Of a stretch of DNA of 64,000 nucleotides, positions 46,912-57,257 are shown one piece after another; within the stretch, counting starts at the first letter, position 1, and each line of letters opens with the position of its first letter. The stretch comes from Achatina immaculata (lineage: Eukaryota > Mollusca > Gastropoda > Stylommatophora > Achatinidae): the NCBI GenBank assembly GCA_009760885.1, contig CM019701.1:13103963-13167962 (forward strand), in the 5' to 3' direction. The translations under genes were made by a program, and so were the position numbers. Below the pieces are notes generated by a model. That model worked only from the letters and a program-made list of their open reading frames with translations. It searched no databases and was not told where the DNA came from.

Positions 46912-48265
46912 AGGGAATCATTGTTAAAATACCAAAAAAGGGCAACCTTAGTGACTGTAACAACTGGAGAGGAGTAACCTTAATATCAGTTGTGTCAAAA
47001 GTATTTTGCAAGGTCATTTTGAATAGACTCAAAGATATAGTGGATACTGCAATGAGAGAAGAACAAGCAGGATTTCGAAAAAGGAGAAGCTGTCTCGACC
47101 AGATCTTTACTCTCAGAATAATACTTGAAGAACATATTGAAAAGCAGAAACCATTAATACTGAATTTCATAGATTTTAAGAAGGCATTTGATAGCATACA
47201 CAGAGATTCATTATGGAGAATTTTATGTCTATATGGAATACCATCTAAAATTGTCAACATCATTAAGGACTTATACAATGGATATGGTTGTGCAGTCAAG
47301 ACAGAAGAAGGGATGAGTGAATGGTTCAAGATTGAAACAGGCGTGAAACAAGGATGTATACTGTCTCCTTTACTTTTTGGGATTACAATAGACTTCATAA
47401 TGACAAAATGCTGCACAGGTAACACAGGTATTGACTGGGTACATGGGACCCAACTAGAAGATCTTGATTTTGCTGATGACATAACTCTTATCCGTAATAA
47501 TGTGAATTCCATGCAAGAAAAAACAGATAGCCTATCTTCACTGGCTAGCAAAATAGGACTTGAAATTAACAAGGACAAAACAAAAATAATGAAAATTCCC
47601 ATCAATCAAAATGGAAAAATACACATAGAAGGGACAGATATTGAAGAAGTCAATCAATTTGCATACCTTGGCAGCTACATAGACCAGGATGGTGACACTA
47701 GAAAGGAAGTTAGGATCAGAATTGCAAAAGCAGCATCAATCTTCAAGAATCTTGAGAACATATGGAATTCAAAAGTTATAAGCACAAAAACCAAGTTAAG
47801 ACTATTCAATTCAAATGTAATATCCACCCTCATTTATGCATGCGAAACCTGGAAAACAACTAAAGAAATAGAAAAGAAATTAGACTCTTTTGAAAACAAA
47901 TGCCTAAGGAAAATACTTGGCATCAAGTGGAATGAATTCAAGAACAATGCAGAGATAAGACAGATGACTGAACAACAACCAGTCTCACGGGTGATCAGGA
48001 AAAGGAGATGGACATATGTTGGTCACTTGATGAGAAGAAATGATCAGAGAATCCCAAAACAAGCTATCAAGTGGAACACAACAGGCCGAAGAAAAAGGGG
48101 CAGACCGCGTGAAACTCTGAAGAGGACATTATTAAGAGAGGCCAAGTTAACAGGCATAAAATCCTTTGTTGAGGTTGAAAGACTCGCCGAAGACAGGAAA
48201 AATTGGCGAACTACTTTGCGAGCCCTATGTGACGTCTAACGGCACGGGAAGGATATAAGATATAA
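46912..48265 (+). mobile_element. LINE family 4, longest copy
   Basis: 5'-truncated LINE starting just after a (TA)n tract (KKGNLSDCNNWRGVTLISV in frame) and ending with ggaaggatataagatataag, the family's ATAAGAT-type tail, followed by another (TA)n. The two TA tracts are consistent with insertion into a TA-rich target. The apurinic endonuclease domain is missing. Confidence 0.95.
46992..48239 (+). CDS. LINE reverse transcriptase, 415 codons open (family 4)
   Basis: RNA-directed DNA polymerase that in an intact LINE copies its own RNA at a nicked target. Motif A FIDFKKAFDS at residues 59-68, motif B GVKQGCILSP at 117-126, motif C FADD at 160-163, so the polymerase catalytic triad is present. 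Thumb text EVNQFAYLGSYID follows near residue 220, then a conserved C-terminal region with GHLMRRNDQRIPKQAI near 345 and KRGRPRETLKRTL near 370. The ATG used here is within the fingers; homologous text lies upstream in frame, so the natural protein is longer. With no endonuclease it is unlikely to be autonomous. An RTE-like clade is suggested by the C-terminal text but not proven. It is the least damaged ORF in the window and therefore probably a young insertion. Confidence 0.93.
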   Translation: MSKVFCKVILNRLKDIVDTAMREEQAGFRKRRSCLDQIFTLRIILEEHIEKQKPLILNFIDFKKAFDSIHRDSLWRILCLYGIPSKIVNIIKDLYNGYGCAVKTEEGMSEWFKIETGVKQGCILSPLLFGITIDFIMTKCCTGNTGIDWVHGTQLEDLDFADDITLIRNNVNSMQEKTDSLSSLASKIGLEINKDKTKIMKIPINQNGKIHIEGTDIEEVNQFAYLGSYIDQDGDTRKEVRIRIAKAASIFKNLENIWNSKVISTKTKLRLFNSNVISTLIYACETWKTTKEIEKKLDSFENKCLRKILGIKWNEFKNNAEIRQMTEQQPVSRVIRKRRWTYVGHLMRRNDQRIPKQAIKWNTTGRRKRGRPRETLKRTLLREAKLTGIKSFVEVERLAEDRKNWRTTLRALCDV

Positions 48266-48284
48266 GAAGATATATATATATATA

Positions 48285-48362
48285 GTGGCATTTCTCGTCA
48301 ATATTTTCTTTTCTTTAAACATTTCATTATCTCTTCCACACTTCTGATCTCCTTCTATTGTT
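48285..48362 (-). pseudogene. LINE family 2, small 5'-side fragment
   Basis: aacatttcattatctcttcc and flanking text match 53345-53390, where the same sequence lies upstream of a family 2 reverse transcriptase on the minus strand. It is joined to module c. Confidence 0.6.
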
Positions 48363-48891
48363 TGTACTGCGTATAAAATTACTCGACACACTAGTTTTCA
48401 AAGTCCATTTCGGTGCACAATTCACTATACATGTTCATTCATTATACTCGTGTTTCAACGAGACTTTAATGTCGGCATTAAACTGTTTAAAGACTTAGTG
48501 TGCTATTCAACTATATTATCAGTTATCTTTGAAACGTCCAAATTATTAGAAAGCTACCGAGATCGATCATTTTTTTCCAGTGTTAAAAAAGAACTGAAAT
48601 AAGGACATACCCTGCTGAGCAACGCGTCCACCTGACATATCCAAGAGTGGCACGAAAGCAAAACAGATAGCTGTATAAATTTTCTTTTTCACACAAAATC
48701 ACTTTTAGCACACTAATATCAGACATAAAGTGAAATAATAATCATTTTTTGTACATAAAGTCCGAAACATATTATTTATGACGTCCGGAATTCCCTTTTA
48801 TACTCTCTGAAACCCCTTCTGAGAGAACTGTTCTAATGGTGATTTATAAACAGCGAGCTAATTATAAATGAATAGGAAGAGGTTGATATCT

Positions 48892-48948
<57 letters not shown>

Positions 48949-49419
48949 TATATATAATATATATATATATATACATAAAAAACCAAGTCTAGTCTCTCTA
49001 TATGATAAATACATTTTTAAAGACTGTCAAAATATCAAATGAACAAATGATTTCGGACATGCACCTGTATTGATTATAAATTTCTGAAACACAATCATAA
49101 CACTTCAACTTATGTCATTCCATGAACTAAATCACGTACACGATAAAAAATTTCAGTTTCTTCTCTTGTCAGCGACAGAAATAAATCAAGGAAAATGCCA
49201 GTAAAATTGTATTTTGAGAATTCTGGAAAAAATGTTACATCTGTTTGATGACTGATTTTAAGGACATCGTTATCAACGCTAGAACATGTGGAAGTAGAAG
49301 AGCACGTCGACTATCACTTTGACCAATGAGAATCGGATGTCAGCTTCTTTTAGTCTTATTTTAAGGGGTATGATTGAAGACAGACTGGTACAGTGAAGAA
49401 GAAAGAAACATTAAACAGG
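48363..49419. repeat. Array module c (end), type-A leader block, (TA)n, spacer
   Basis: The type-A block near 48604 has donor CAGG|GTATGT; one-base losses relative to other copies change which frame is open. (TA)n at 48894-48972 is the longest in the window. Spacer follows. Confidence 0.65.
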
Positions 49420-49651
49420 CTTATACTTTATTGGTGACACTTCCAGATATTTCTTTATTTTTAATTATCATTTAAGGTTTTATTGTCCTTCATTTGTTCC
49501 AGCGACATCTCGTTTAGGGTTCTGAGAATTGTACGTTCTACTGGTCAGCGATATTCTTTGCGTTATAAATATTATCTGGATATCTTCTTTTCCTATGAAA
49601 ACACCGACACGTTTTCTGCTAAATCTATGAGGTTTGATTATAATAAAACAT

Positions 49652-50081
49652 TCATCTTTCACTGCACTGTTGTGTCAATATTATCAGAACATTTTCCATT
49701 CGCTCTGTAGAAACAAAATACACTTTTTTAACTACATGAGATATTAAATAAGCACGTCTGACACATATAGGTGCAAGAAATAGATAAACAAGATTTCTTT
49801 ATGGTCAAAACTTTATCCTATTGGAAATGGATAAGAAACAGTCGAAACAAGCGGTATCAATACATGTAAGAGATCTGGAGACTTTAAATCACAAAAATGT
49901 TAGATATATTAGAGAATATAACACATGAATACAGTTATGTAAAATTTCTATATAAATATCCCTCGCTGTTAGTTTAAATATGGTATAATCTGTCGCTTTA
50001 ATGCATTAAAATAAAATGCACAACAGAGTACATACCTTGTACTATATAATCCGAAGAGATGTAGCAAAACGATGAAATCAT
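49652..50081 (-). other. Putative spliced small-ORF unit, type B, copy 5
   Basis: Exon 1 (50081-50036) reads MISSFCYISSDYIVQ; donor with intron start 50035; acceptor TTTTGTTTCTACAG ends at 49705; predicted intron 331 nt. Exon 2 (49704-49652) is ERMENVLIILTQQCSER then stop. Downstream on the minus strand AATAAA lies at 49459-49454, so a terminal exon of about 250-270 nt is plausible. A different frame in that exon (KEDIQIIF and TYNSQN) is also open in several copies; see the findings. Confidence 0.45.
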
Positions 50082-50284
50082 TGAAAATGAAATAAGCAGT
50101 AAAAATGTTACTCTTTCATAAAGTAACCATTTAAATCTGATTCATTTTAGATAAAAAACAAACCAATGATTATTTGTGATAAGAGTGGCAAGATATAGAG
50201 AGTAAACAAACACACAAGGTGAGGAAAGAAAGTTATAACAACAAATGTTTGCCTCACGTTTCTAAAGTTAATGATCAAGGACAA
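50082..50284. repeat. Array module c, start
   Basis: Upstream part of c, cut by the LINE family 2 insertion at about 50285. Confidence 0.65.
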
Positions 50285-50668
50285 TCAAGAAGGAACTTTG
50301 GCTCCCTAACAGCACTCCTGTAGGCCTCTCGTTTGTGAGCAGGATGGCCTTCTGCTGATGCATACATTTGCAGGTCATCAACGATGCCTTGTAGCCATCT
50401 TCACTTTGGTCTTCCTCTCTTTCTTTTTCCCATTATGTACCCTTCCAAGACTGTCTTATCTAGATTATCATGACGTTTAATACGCCCGAAAATATTTCAG
50501 TTTTCTTTGTTTAATCCTCTTTACTAGCCCGATTTCTTCAATATTAAGTTCTTGTAGTATGGATATATGTGTTCTTTTTATGTCCATGATATTTAAATAA
50601 CTCTTCTGTAGCATTTACATTCAAAGGCATTTATGTGTTTCTCAGCTGTTTTGTTAAGTGTCCAAGTC

Positions 50669-52276
50669 TCACAAGCATATGCTGAGATGGGAAAGACGCA
50701 TGCCCTTAAAAATGTCCTGTTTGCCCCTGTGGTTGCCAAGGCAAAAATGTTTAGCCACAGGTGTCCAGGCCCTCTTAGAAATATCATTGAGATGCTGGCG
50801 AAATCGATCTCCTAACCGTAAGCCAGTTTCCCCTATGTACTTCAAACCGCAACGTTTGCACATGATAACATAAATGACATTTCGTGAAATGCAGGTGAAA
50901 CCCTCCTGTACTGATAACGTGGATTTAGGGAAAGAGATCTGGCTGGCCTCGACAACAAACGGACAAGTGTTGCATCTACGGCGTCCACAACGTCTGGTAC
51001 CATAAAAAGTGTCATCTGTCTTAAGATGACTACGAATTAAAAGGTCCCTGAGGTTTTTGTCCCGTCTGTAAGCCACCAATGGGGGTTCCCCAAAAAGTTC
51101 ACGTGTCTCAGGCTCGGTCTGGAGGAGGTGGAGATAGCGAAACAGTATGTTTTTAACTGCCAAGCTATGAGGGTGGTACGTGAGTACTAGTTTCACTCTG
51201 TCCGAGCTACAGTGCGGTTTAGGGGTGAGGGCTTGTTGCCGCGATATGTGGCTAATGCGGTTCCAAGATGACGAGAGAACGTGGTCTGGATAGCCGCGTT
51301 GACGGAAGAAATCTAGCAATTTATGGCCTTGATCTTGGAAATCCAAATCCTCCTTACACAAACGTCGCAACCTAAGAAGCTGGGAAAAAGGAATAGAGTC
51401 CTTACACGATCTGGGATGGGAGGAAGAGTACAGGAGGTAGCTGTGAGAGTCTGTAGGTTTATAGTGGATAGAAGTAGTAAGCCCGGAAGGGCCGATCGTG
51501 ACGGCAATATCAAGAAAGTTAGCGGAAGTAGCAGAGATATGGGAGGTGAAAGAAATGACAGGATTGTATTCTTTAACAAAACTGATAAAGTTGTTAAGGT
51601 CTTCCTCTGGCATTGATGTGATCCCAATGCCATCGTCTATGTAGCGTCTATAGAAGGCGGGAAAAGGGCCTCTAAAGGCTCTCAGAATCTTGTGTTCGAA
51701 GTGGCCCATGAACAGACACGCGTAGCTGGGGCCGATCTTGGTACCCATGGCTACACCACTAATCTGGTCAAAGTAAAGGCCATTGAATTCAAAAGAATTG
51801 AGTTGGAGGACAAGTTGTGTAAGGCGCAGAATAGTAGAAGTAGGAATAGAGGGATTGCGTCTTTTGTTCAGAAAGAACTTGACGGCCTGAAGTCCCTGGT
51901 CATGTGGGATGGATGTGTATAAGGATACTACATCAAGGGTGAAGATACGGTAGGTGTGACCAGGCAGGAGTGTAAGGGTCTCAAAAGTAATAAGAGCATG
52001 ATTTGTGACCTTAAGATAAGTGGGCAGACTAGTGACCAGAGGTTGAAAGATGCTGTCAAGAAAATCAGAGATTTGTTCCGTAGGGCAGGAACAAGCAGAC
52101 ACTATGGGCCTTCCTGGGTTTCCTGGTTTGTGAATCTTAGGGAGTAGATAAAAAGATGGTTTCCCTAAGCAGCTGTCGCGGATGTGAATCGTTTTACTTT
52201 CTGAAGTGCGATAAATTTCCTTTATTGTGTCTCCATTATTAGTTAGTAGTGATCCAAAATATTCAAAACTCTCCAC
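50669..52276 (-). CDS. Chimeric ORF: LINE thumb - Penelope-like RT with GIY-YIG - LINE
   Basis: 535 open codons. Residues 1-29 are LINE family 2 (SFEYFGSLLTNNGD). Residues 30-521 are a Penelope-like element: PKIHKPG at 46-52, motif A TLDVVSLYTSIPH at 113-125, motif B GVAMGTKIGPSYA at 174-186, motif C YIDDG at 212-216, a cysteine motif CGRRRCNTC at 430-438, and a GIY-YIG endonuclease with VIYVI at 467-471, KYIGET at 479-484 and DRFRQH at 490-495. The rest (522-535) is LINE text read in another frame. The N-terminal region before the RT core and the end of the GIY-YIG domain are missing, so the element is truncated at both ends. Penelope-like elements use this RT with GIY-YIG for retrotransposition; the cysteine motif before GIY-YIG recalls the Neptune group (tentative). 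Confidence 0.93.
   Translation of the reverse strand: MESFEYFGSLLTNNGDTIKEIYRTSESKTIHIRDSCLGKPSFYLLPKIHKPGNPGRPIVSACSCPTEQISDFLDSIFQPLVTSLPTYLKVTNHALITFETLTLLPGHTYRIFTLDVVSLYTSIPHDQGLQAVKFFLNKRRNPSIPTSTILRLTQLVLQLNSFEFNGLYFDQISGVAMGTKIGPSYACLFMGHFEHKILRAFRGPFPAFYRRYIDDGIGITSMPEEDLNNFISFVKEYNPVISFTSHISATSANFLDIAVTIGPSGLTTSIHYKPTDSHSYLLYSSSHPRSCKDSIPFSQLLRLRRLCKEDLDFQDQGHKLLDFFRQRGYPDHVLSSSWNRISHISRQQALTPKPHCSSDRVKLVLTYHPHSLAVKNILFRYLHLLQTEPETRELFGEPPLVAYRRDKNLRDLLIRSHLKTDDTFYGTRRCGRRRCNTCPFVVEASQISFPKSTLSVQEGFTCISRNVIYVIMCKRCGLKYIGETGLRLGDRFRQHLNDISKRAWTPVAKHFCLGNHRGKQDIFKGMRLSHLSICL
50714..52190 (-). mobile_element. Penelope-like element insertion
   Basis: Junctions were placed by comparison with uninterrupted family 2 copies: on the plus strand the LINE stops after cccttaaaaat (50713) and resumes at gttttactttctg (52191). 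Neither long terminal repeats nor a target duplication is visible; about 45-50 bp of target was lost. The reading frame has no stop, which suggests a rather recent arrival. Confidence 0.92.
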
Positions 52277-53390
52277 TTCTTAAAATTTTTCCTCACTGAT
52301 ATGCATTTCAGCTGAATTGTTTGTTTTGTCAGTTGTCATCAATTAAGTTAGAGGTTTTACTCTTCGCTGTTTTTACGGACTGACATAATTAGTTTTCCTT
52401 TTTGTGTCGTGGACAGTAATACTGTGTCATCAGCATATCTAATCTTTGATATTTCATAACCTCCAGTTGTTATGGATCATAGTATTCCTCGTAATATTTT
52501 CAGTATAAAAGTTAAATAAGTAAGGTGACAATATGCACCCCTGACGGATCCCTTGTTTTACGTCAAACCAAGTTGTTGTTTCACCATTTATTCTTATTGC
52601 TGCCTGTTGGTCTAGATACAGCAGTGATGTTAATTGTATCAAATGTGTTGGAAATCCCATTTTTTCCATTATTTCCCAAAGTTTCTGGTGTTGTAAGCAA
52701 TCAAATGCCTTTGAGTAGTCTATACAAGTTAAATATATATTCACATTAAACTCTCTGCATTTTTCTGTTATTAATCTTATATGGAATATATGATTTCTTG
52801 GTTCTCTTCCTTGCCTGAAACAAGCTTAGACTATATTGACTTGTTCTTCTCTTTACTTACGAAGTCTACCAATTATGATTTTTAAGAGAATTTTACTGGC
52901 ATGACTAATCAGGGCAACAGTTCTGTAGTTTGTGCATAATTTCAGGTTACTCTTTTTTGGCAGTGGTATGAATACAGTTCTTTTCCATTCTTTTGGCCGA
53001 ATACCTGAATGCCATATCTTTTTACATAGTCTATGCTAGAGTGTTGCACATTCCTTTCTCCTGCTCTAATAAGTTAAGCTGTTATCTCATCACATCCTGT
53101 TGATTTACCATTTTTCAGATTCTTTATTACCCATAAAACTTCTTTTATTATCGGTTTGGGTTCTTTCTCCTCCAATAATAATTCACACTGTTGATTTCTG
53201 CTTTCACAGTCGGTTGTTTCATACATTCCTCTAAATATTACTTCCATCTTTCTAGAATTTCCTCTGTCTCTGTCAAGGTATTCCCCATCTCGTCACAAAT
53301 TACATTAATCTTTGATGTGACATTTCTTTTCAATGTCTTCATCTCTTTAAACATTTCATTATCTCTTCCACACTTCTCATGTCCTTCTAT

Positions 53391-54942
53391 TGTTTGTACT
53401 ACGTATAAAATTACTAGACACAGTAGTTATCAAAGTCCATTTCGGTGTACAATTCATTATACACGTTCATTCATTATACTCGTGATTCAACGAGACTTTA
53501 ATGTCAGCATTAAACTGTATAAGGAATTAATGCGCTATTCAACTACATTATCAGTTATCTTTCACACGATTATTTAATAATCTGTTTATATAGTAATGTG
53601 TCTATAAGAAACAGACAGTCATAATTAATTGGAAATATAATGAGACGAGGACAGCTTGAAAACACCAAAATGTGAGAAAACCTATATGAGAAGACAATGA
53701 GAGAAAAACAACATGGACAGACATACAATAAAGATTCACCAACTGAGCTGATGTAATATATCAAGGACTGAGATCTCTGCATACACGGTACATAATGATG
53801 ATGATGAGAAAAAAGGAAAAGCATCCTTTCTTTTATACTGAACCAATATTTTACAAAAAACTTTGTTTTATCATTTCAGTACAGCGTCCAACTTATTAGA
53901 AAGCTACCGAGATTAATCATTTATTTCCAGTGTTAAAAAAGAACTGGAATAAGGACATACCCTGCTGAGCAACGCGTCCACCTGACAAATCCAAGAGTGG
54001 CACGAAAGCAAAACAGATAACTGTATAAAACTTTCTTTTTCACACAAAATCACTTTTAACACACTAATATCAGACGTAAGGTGAAATAATAATCATTTTT
54101 TGTACATAAAGTCCGAAACATATTATTTATAACGTCCGGAATTCTTTTTTATACTCTCTGAAATCCCTTCTGAGAGAAGTCTTCTATTGGTGGTTCATAA
54201 ACAGCGAGCTAATTATAATTGAATTGCATTTGGTTGTATGTGTGTGTGTGTTTGTCTGACATTCTTTTAAAATGTAATATCATATAAAGAGACCAGACTT
54301 CCTCTTTTCACATATATAAATATATATATACATACATATACCAATAATTTAATCGTTTAAATATTTCCCGTGGATATATATACATATATATACATATACA
54401 TATATATGTATATATATATATATATATATATGTATAAAATCAAGTCTAGTCTCTTTATATGATAAATACATTTTTTACAGGCTGTCAAAATATCAAATGA
54501 ACAAATGATTTCAAACAGTCACCTGTATTGATTATAAATATCTTAAACACAATCATAACACTTCAACTTATGTCATTCCATGAACTAAATCACGTACATT
54601 ATATGGGGAAATACAGGATAAAATATTTCACTTTCTTCTCTTATCAGCAACAGAATTAATTCAAAGAAAATGAGAGTATCATTGTACTTTGAGAATTCTG
54701 GAAAAAATGTTAGACCTTTCTGATGACTGATTTCAAGGACATCGTTATGGACGCTAGAACATGTGGAAGTAGAATCGCACGTCGACTATCAGTTTTATCA
54801 TTGAGAATCGGATGTCATCTTTTATTACTCTTATTTTAAAGTGTCTGATTGGAGAGAGACGGGTACAGTGAAAAAGAAAGAAACATTAAACAGTCTTATA
54901 CTTGTATGATGACACTTCCAGATATTTCTTTATTTTTATTTA
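53391..54942. repeat. Array modules c (end), f, type-A leader block, microsatellites, spacer
   Basis: c end to about 53590, then f directly, the type-A block near 53955 (donor CAGG|GTATGT), TG-rich and TA/CATA-rich runs at 54236-54250 and 54310-54432, and spacer. Confidence 0.65.
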
Positions 54943-55126
54943 TCATTCAAGGTTTTGTTGTCCTTCATTTGTTCCAGCGACATCTCGTTTAGGGTTCTGA
55001 GAATTGTACGTTCTGCTGGTTAACGATATTCTTTGCGTTATAAATATTATCTGGATATCCTCTTTTCCTATGTAAACACCGACACGTTTTCTGCTAAATC
55101 TATGAAGTTTGATTATAATAAAACAT

Positions 55127-55434
55127 TCATCTTTCACTGCACTGTTGTGTCACTATTATCAGAACATTCTCCATTCGCTCTGTAGAAACAAAACACACTT
55201 TTTTCAGTGTCAATACATGTAAGAGATCTGGAGACTTTAAATCACAAAAATATTAGATATATTAGAGAATATAACACATGAATAAAGTTATGTAAAATTT
55301 CTATATAAATATCCCTCGTGGTTAGTTTAAATATGGTATAATCTGTCGCTTTAATGCATTAAAATAAAATGCACAACAGAGTACATACCTTGTACTATAT
55401 AATCCGAAGAGATGTAGCAAAACGATGAAATCAT
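55127..55434 (-). other. Putative spliced small-ORF unit, type B, copy 6
   Basis: Exon 1 (55434-55389) reads MISSFCYISSDYIVQ; intron start 55388; acceptor ending at 55180; the intron is only 209 nt because part of module c is deleted. Exon 2 (55179-55127) is ERMENVLIIVTQQCSER then stop. Despite the deletion inside the intron, both splice sites and the phase are kept. An AATAAA-like signal follows module A text near 54930. Confidence 0.43.
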
Positions 55435-55695
55435 TGAAAATGAAATTAGCAGTAAAAATGTTACTCTTTCATAAAGTAATCAGTTAAATCTGATTCATTT
55501 CAGTTTAGATAAAAAAAACCAAACCAATGATTTGTTTGTACCGCGTGTAACATTCACTAGACACACTAGGTATCAAAGTCCATTTCGTTATACAATTCAT
55601 TTTACACGTTCATTCATTATACTAGTGCTTCAACGAAACTTTATTTAAACTTTTTAAGAAATTAACACATTATTCAACCACATTGTCAATTATTT
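55435..55695. repeat. Array module c, remainder
   Basis: c up to the LINE family 2 fragment at 55696. No gene supported. Confidence 0.65.
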
Positions 55696-55915
55696 TTTAG
55701 AATAATTTTTCCTCCCAAACAGCTCTCCTGTAGGCCTCTCGGTTGTGAGCAAGATGGCAGATCGTCAACGATGTCTTGCAGCCATCTTCGTTTTGGTCTT
55801 TCTCTTTTTCTTTTTCCCATTATGTATCCTTCCAATGTGGTCTTCTCTAAATTATCATGGGGTTTAATGTGTCCAAAGTATTTAAGTTTTCTCTCTTTAA
55901 TCCTCTTTACTAACC
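55696..55915 (-). pseudogene. LINE family 2, 3' fragment, minus strand
   Basis: Minus-strand reading WLVKRIKERKLKYFGHIK, KRKRERPKRRWLQDIVDDL. About 20 bp are missing near 55758 relative to other copies. It is joined directly to the 30-bp minisatellite, so the ORF 56207-55686 is a fusion artefact. Confidence 0.85.
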
Positions 55916-55916
55916 A

Positions 55917-56205
55917 CGGATGATAGATTTTAAGTGTTACACCTGGCGGATGATAGATTTTAAGTGTTAAACCTGGCGGATGATAGATTTTAAGTGTTAA
56001 ACCTGGCGGATGATAGATTTTAAGTGTTAAACCTGGCGGATGATAGATTTTAAGTGTTAAACCTGGCGGATGATAGATTTTAAGTGTTAAACCTGGCGGA
56101 TGATAGATTTTAAGTGTTACACCTGGCGGATGATAGATTTTAAGTGTTAAACCTGACGGATGATAGATTTTAAGTGTTACACCTGCCTGATGATATATTT
56201 TAAAC
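55917..56205. repeat. 30-bp minisatellite, about 9-10 copies (second locus)
   Basis: Unit gatagattttaagtgttaaa plus cctggcggat. Its dominant variant has taaacctgg, whereas the 34.3-kb array has tacacctgg, so the two arrays have been homogenised separately. Confidence 0.95.
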
Positions 56206-56440
56206 ACACTTGTCAGATGTTCGCTCCTTGGAAAACGACTCTATCGCGGTTAGGACGTTCCCATACCTGTTCTTCTGCCCCTTCTATCTGCCACCTCATA
56301 ACGGACATTGCAGGCGAGCAATGTGACGGTTACTGTGGTAGATTTACTGGGATTTTGCCCAGGCCACTGCCGCCTGGCCTACTCTTATTTTTCCATTTCC
56401 AACTGCCACTGGACTCTTAAGATTTATACATTGATATATT
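56206..56440. repeat. Shared segment, left part
   Basis: Matches 34745-34990. Interrupted at 56441 by LINE family 3; continues at 57258. Confidence 0.75.
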
Positions 56441-57257
56441 GTATTGCTGGAGGACCTTGACTTTGCGGACGATATTTGTCTGTTATCAAGCAGTCACAAA
56501 GATATGCAAGAGAAAATAAACAAGCTAACTCAGAATGCAAACAACATAGGACTAAAGATCAACGTAGGAAAGACAAAGTTAATGAAGCAAAATGAGAACA
56601 ACAGAAATGTACTCAGAGTAGATAACAAGTTAGTGGAGGAGGTCAACGAATTTGTATACCTTGGCAGAAGAGTAGTAGAAAATGGAGACACCACAGAGGA
56701 CACCAACAGTAGACTTACTAGAGCAAACCAGGCTTTTGCAATGCTGCAGACTATATAGAAATCAAAAAAACTAAGCATAAATATGAAAATCAGGATATTT
56801 AAGAGTAATGTTCTAAGTGTACTACTCTATGGAAGTGAATGCTGGAAAATCACTAAAACCATAGAAAACAAGGTGAATTCTTTCCAGACTAAATGTTTAC
56901 GAAGAATTAGACAAATATTTTGGCAAAACACCATAAGAAATAACATCTTATTGGCAGAAATGCAGATGAAACCACTGACAACAATTATTGAGGAAAGACA
57001 CTGGCGATGGTTGGGACATGTGCTCCGAATGACTGACAACTCACTACCAAAAATAGCACTAAGATGGACACCACAGGGGAACAGAAGTAAAAGTAGACCA
57101 AAAGAGACATGGAGAAGAACAACAGAAAGGATGTTGAGCAATAGAGAGCTCACCTGGGCAAGAGCAGAAAAAAAGGCGAAGGACAGGCATTTGTGGAAAA
57201 CCCTTGCGGAAGCCCCATGTGCCCTGGGCACTTAAGGTTCAGAGAGAGAGATATATA
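56441..57257 (+). pseudogene. LINE family 3, 3' half, with an empty-site paralogue
   Basis: Reads LEDLDFADDICLLSS (motif C FADD) at the start, GLKINVGKTKLMKQ, EFVYLGRRV, a TAG stop at 56755, then a second open part of 150 codons (56783-57235): LLYGSECWKI, LGHVLRMTDN, LPKIALRWTPQGN, and ends EAPCALGT with stop, then a GA-rich tail. The motifs upstream of C are missing (5' truncation). At the paralogous site (34990) the flanks are joined without it, so the insertion is confirmed by an empty site. TA-rich repeats at the two ends (tgatatatt, gatatatatatt) fit a target duplication. Confidence 0.94.

Larger units (their letters stand above)
50285..53390 (-). mobile_element. LINE family 2, minus strand, split by a Penelope-like element
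   Basis: 5' part 53390-52191: a pre-RT region (NVICDEMGNTLTETEEILE near 53300), KKRVT.NYAQTTELLP-like text near 52920, motif A (CIDYSKAFDC) near 52700, motif B QGIRQGCILSPYLF near 52530, YADDTVLLS near 52430. 3' part 50713-50285: RFLRACVFPI, YACETWTLNKTAEKH, then the C terminus. About 45-50 bp of the LINE are missing between the parts and are replaced by the Penelope-like element. Several stops and frameshifts disable the LINE. Confidence 0.92.
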
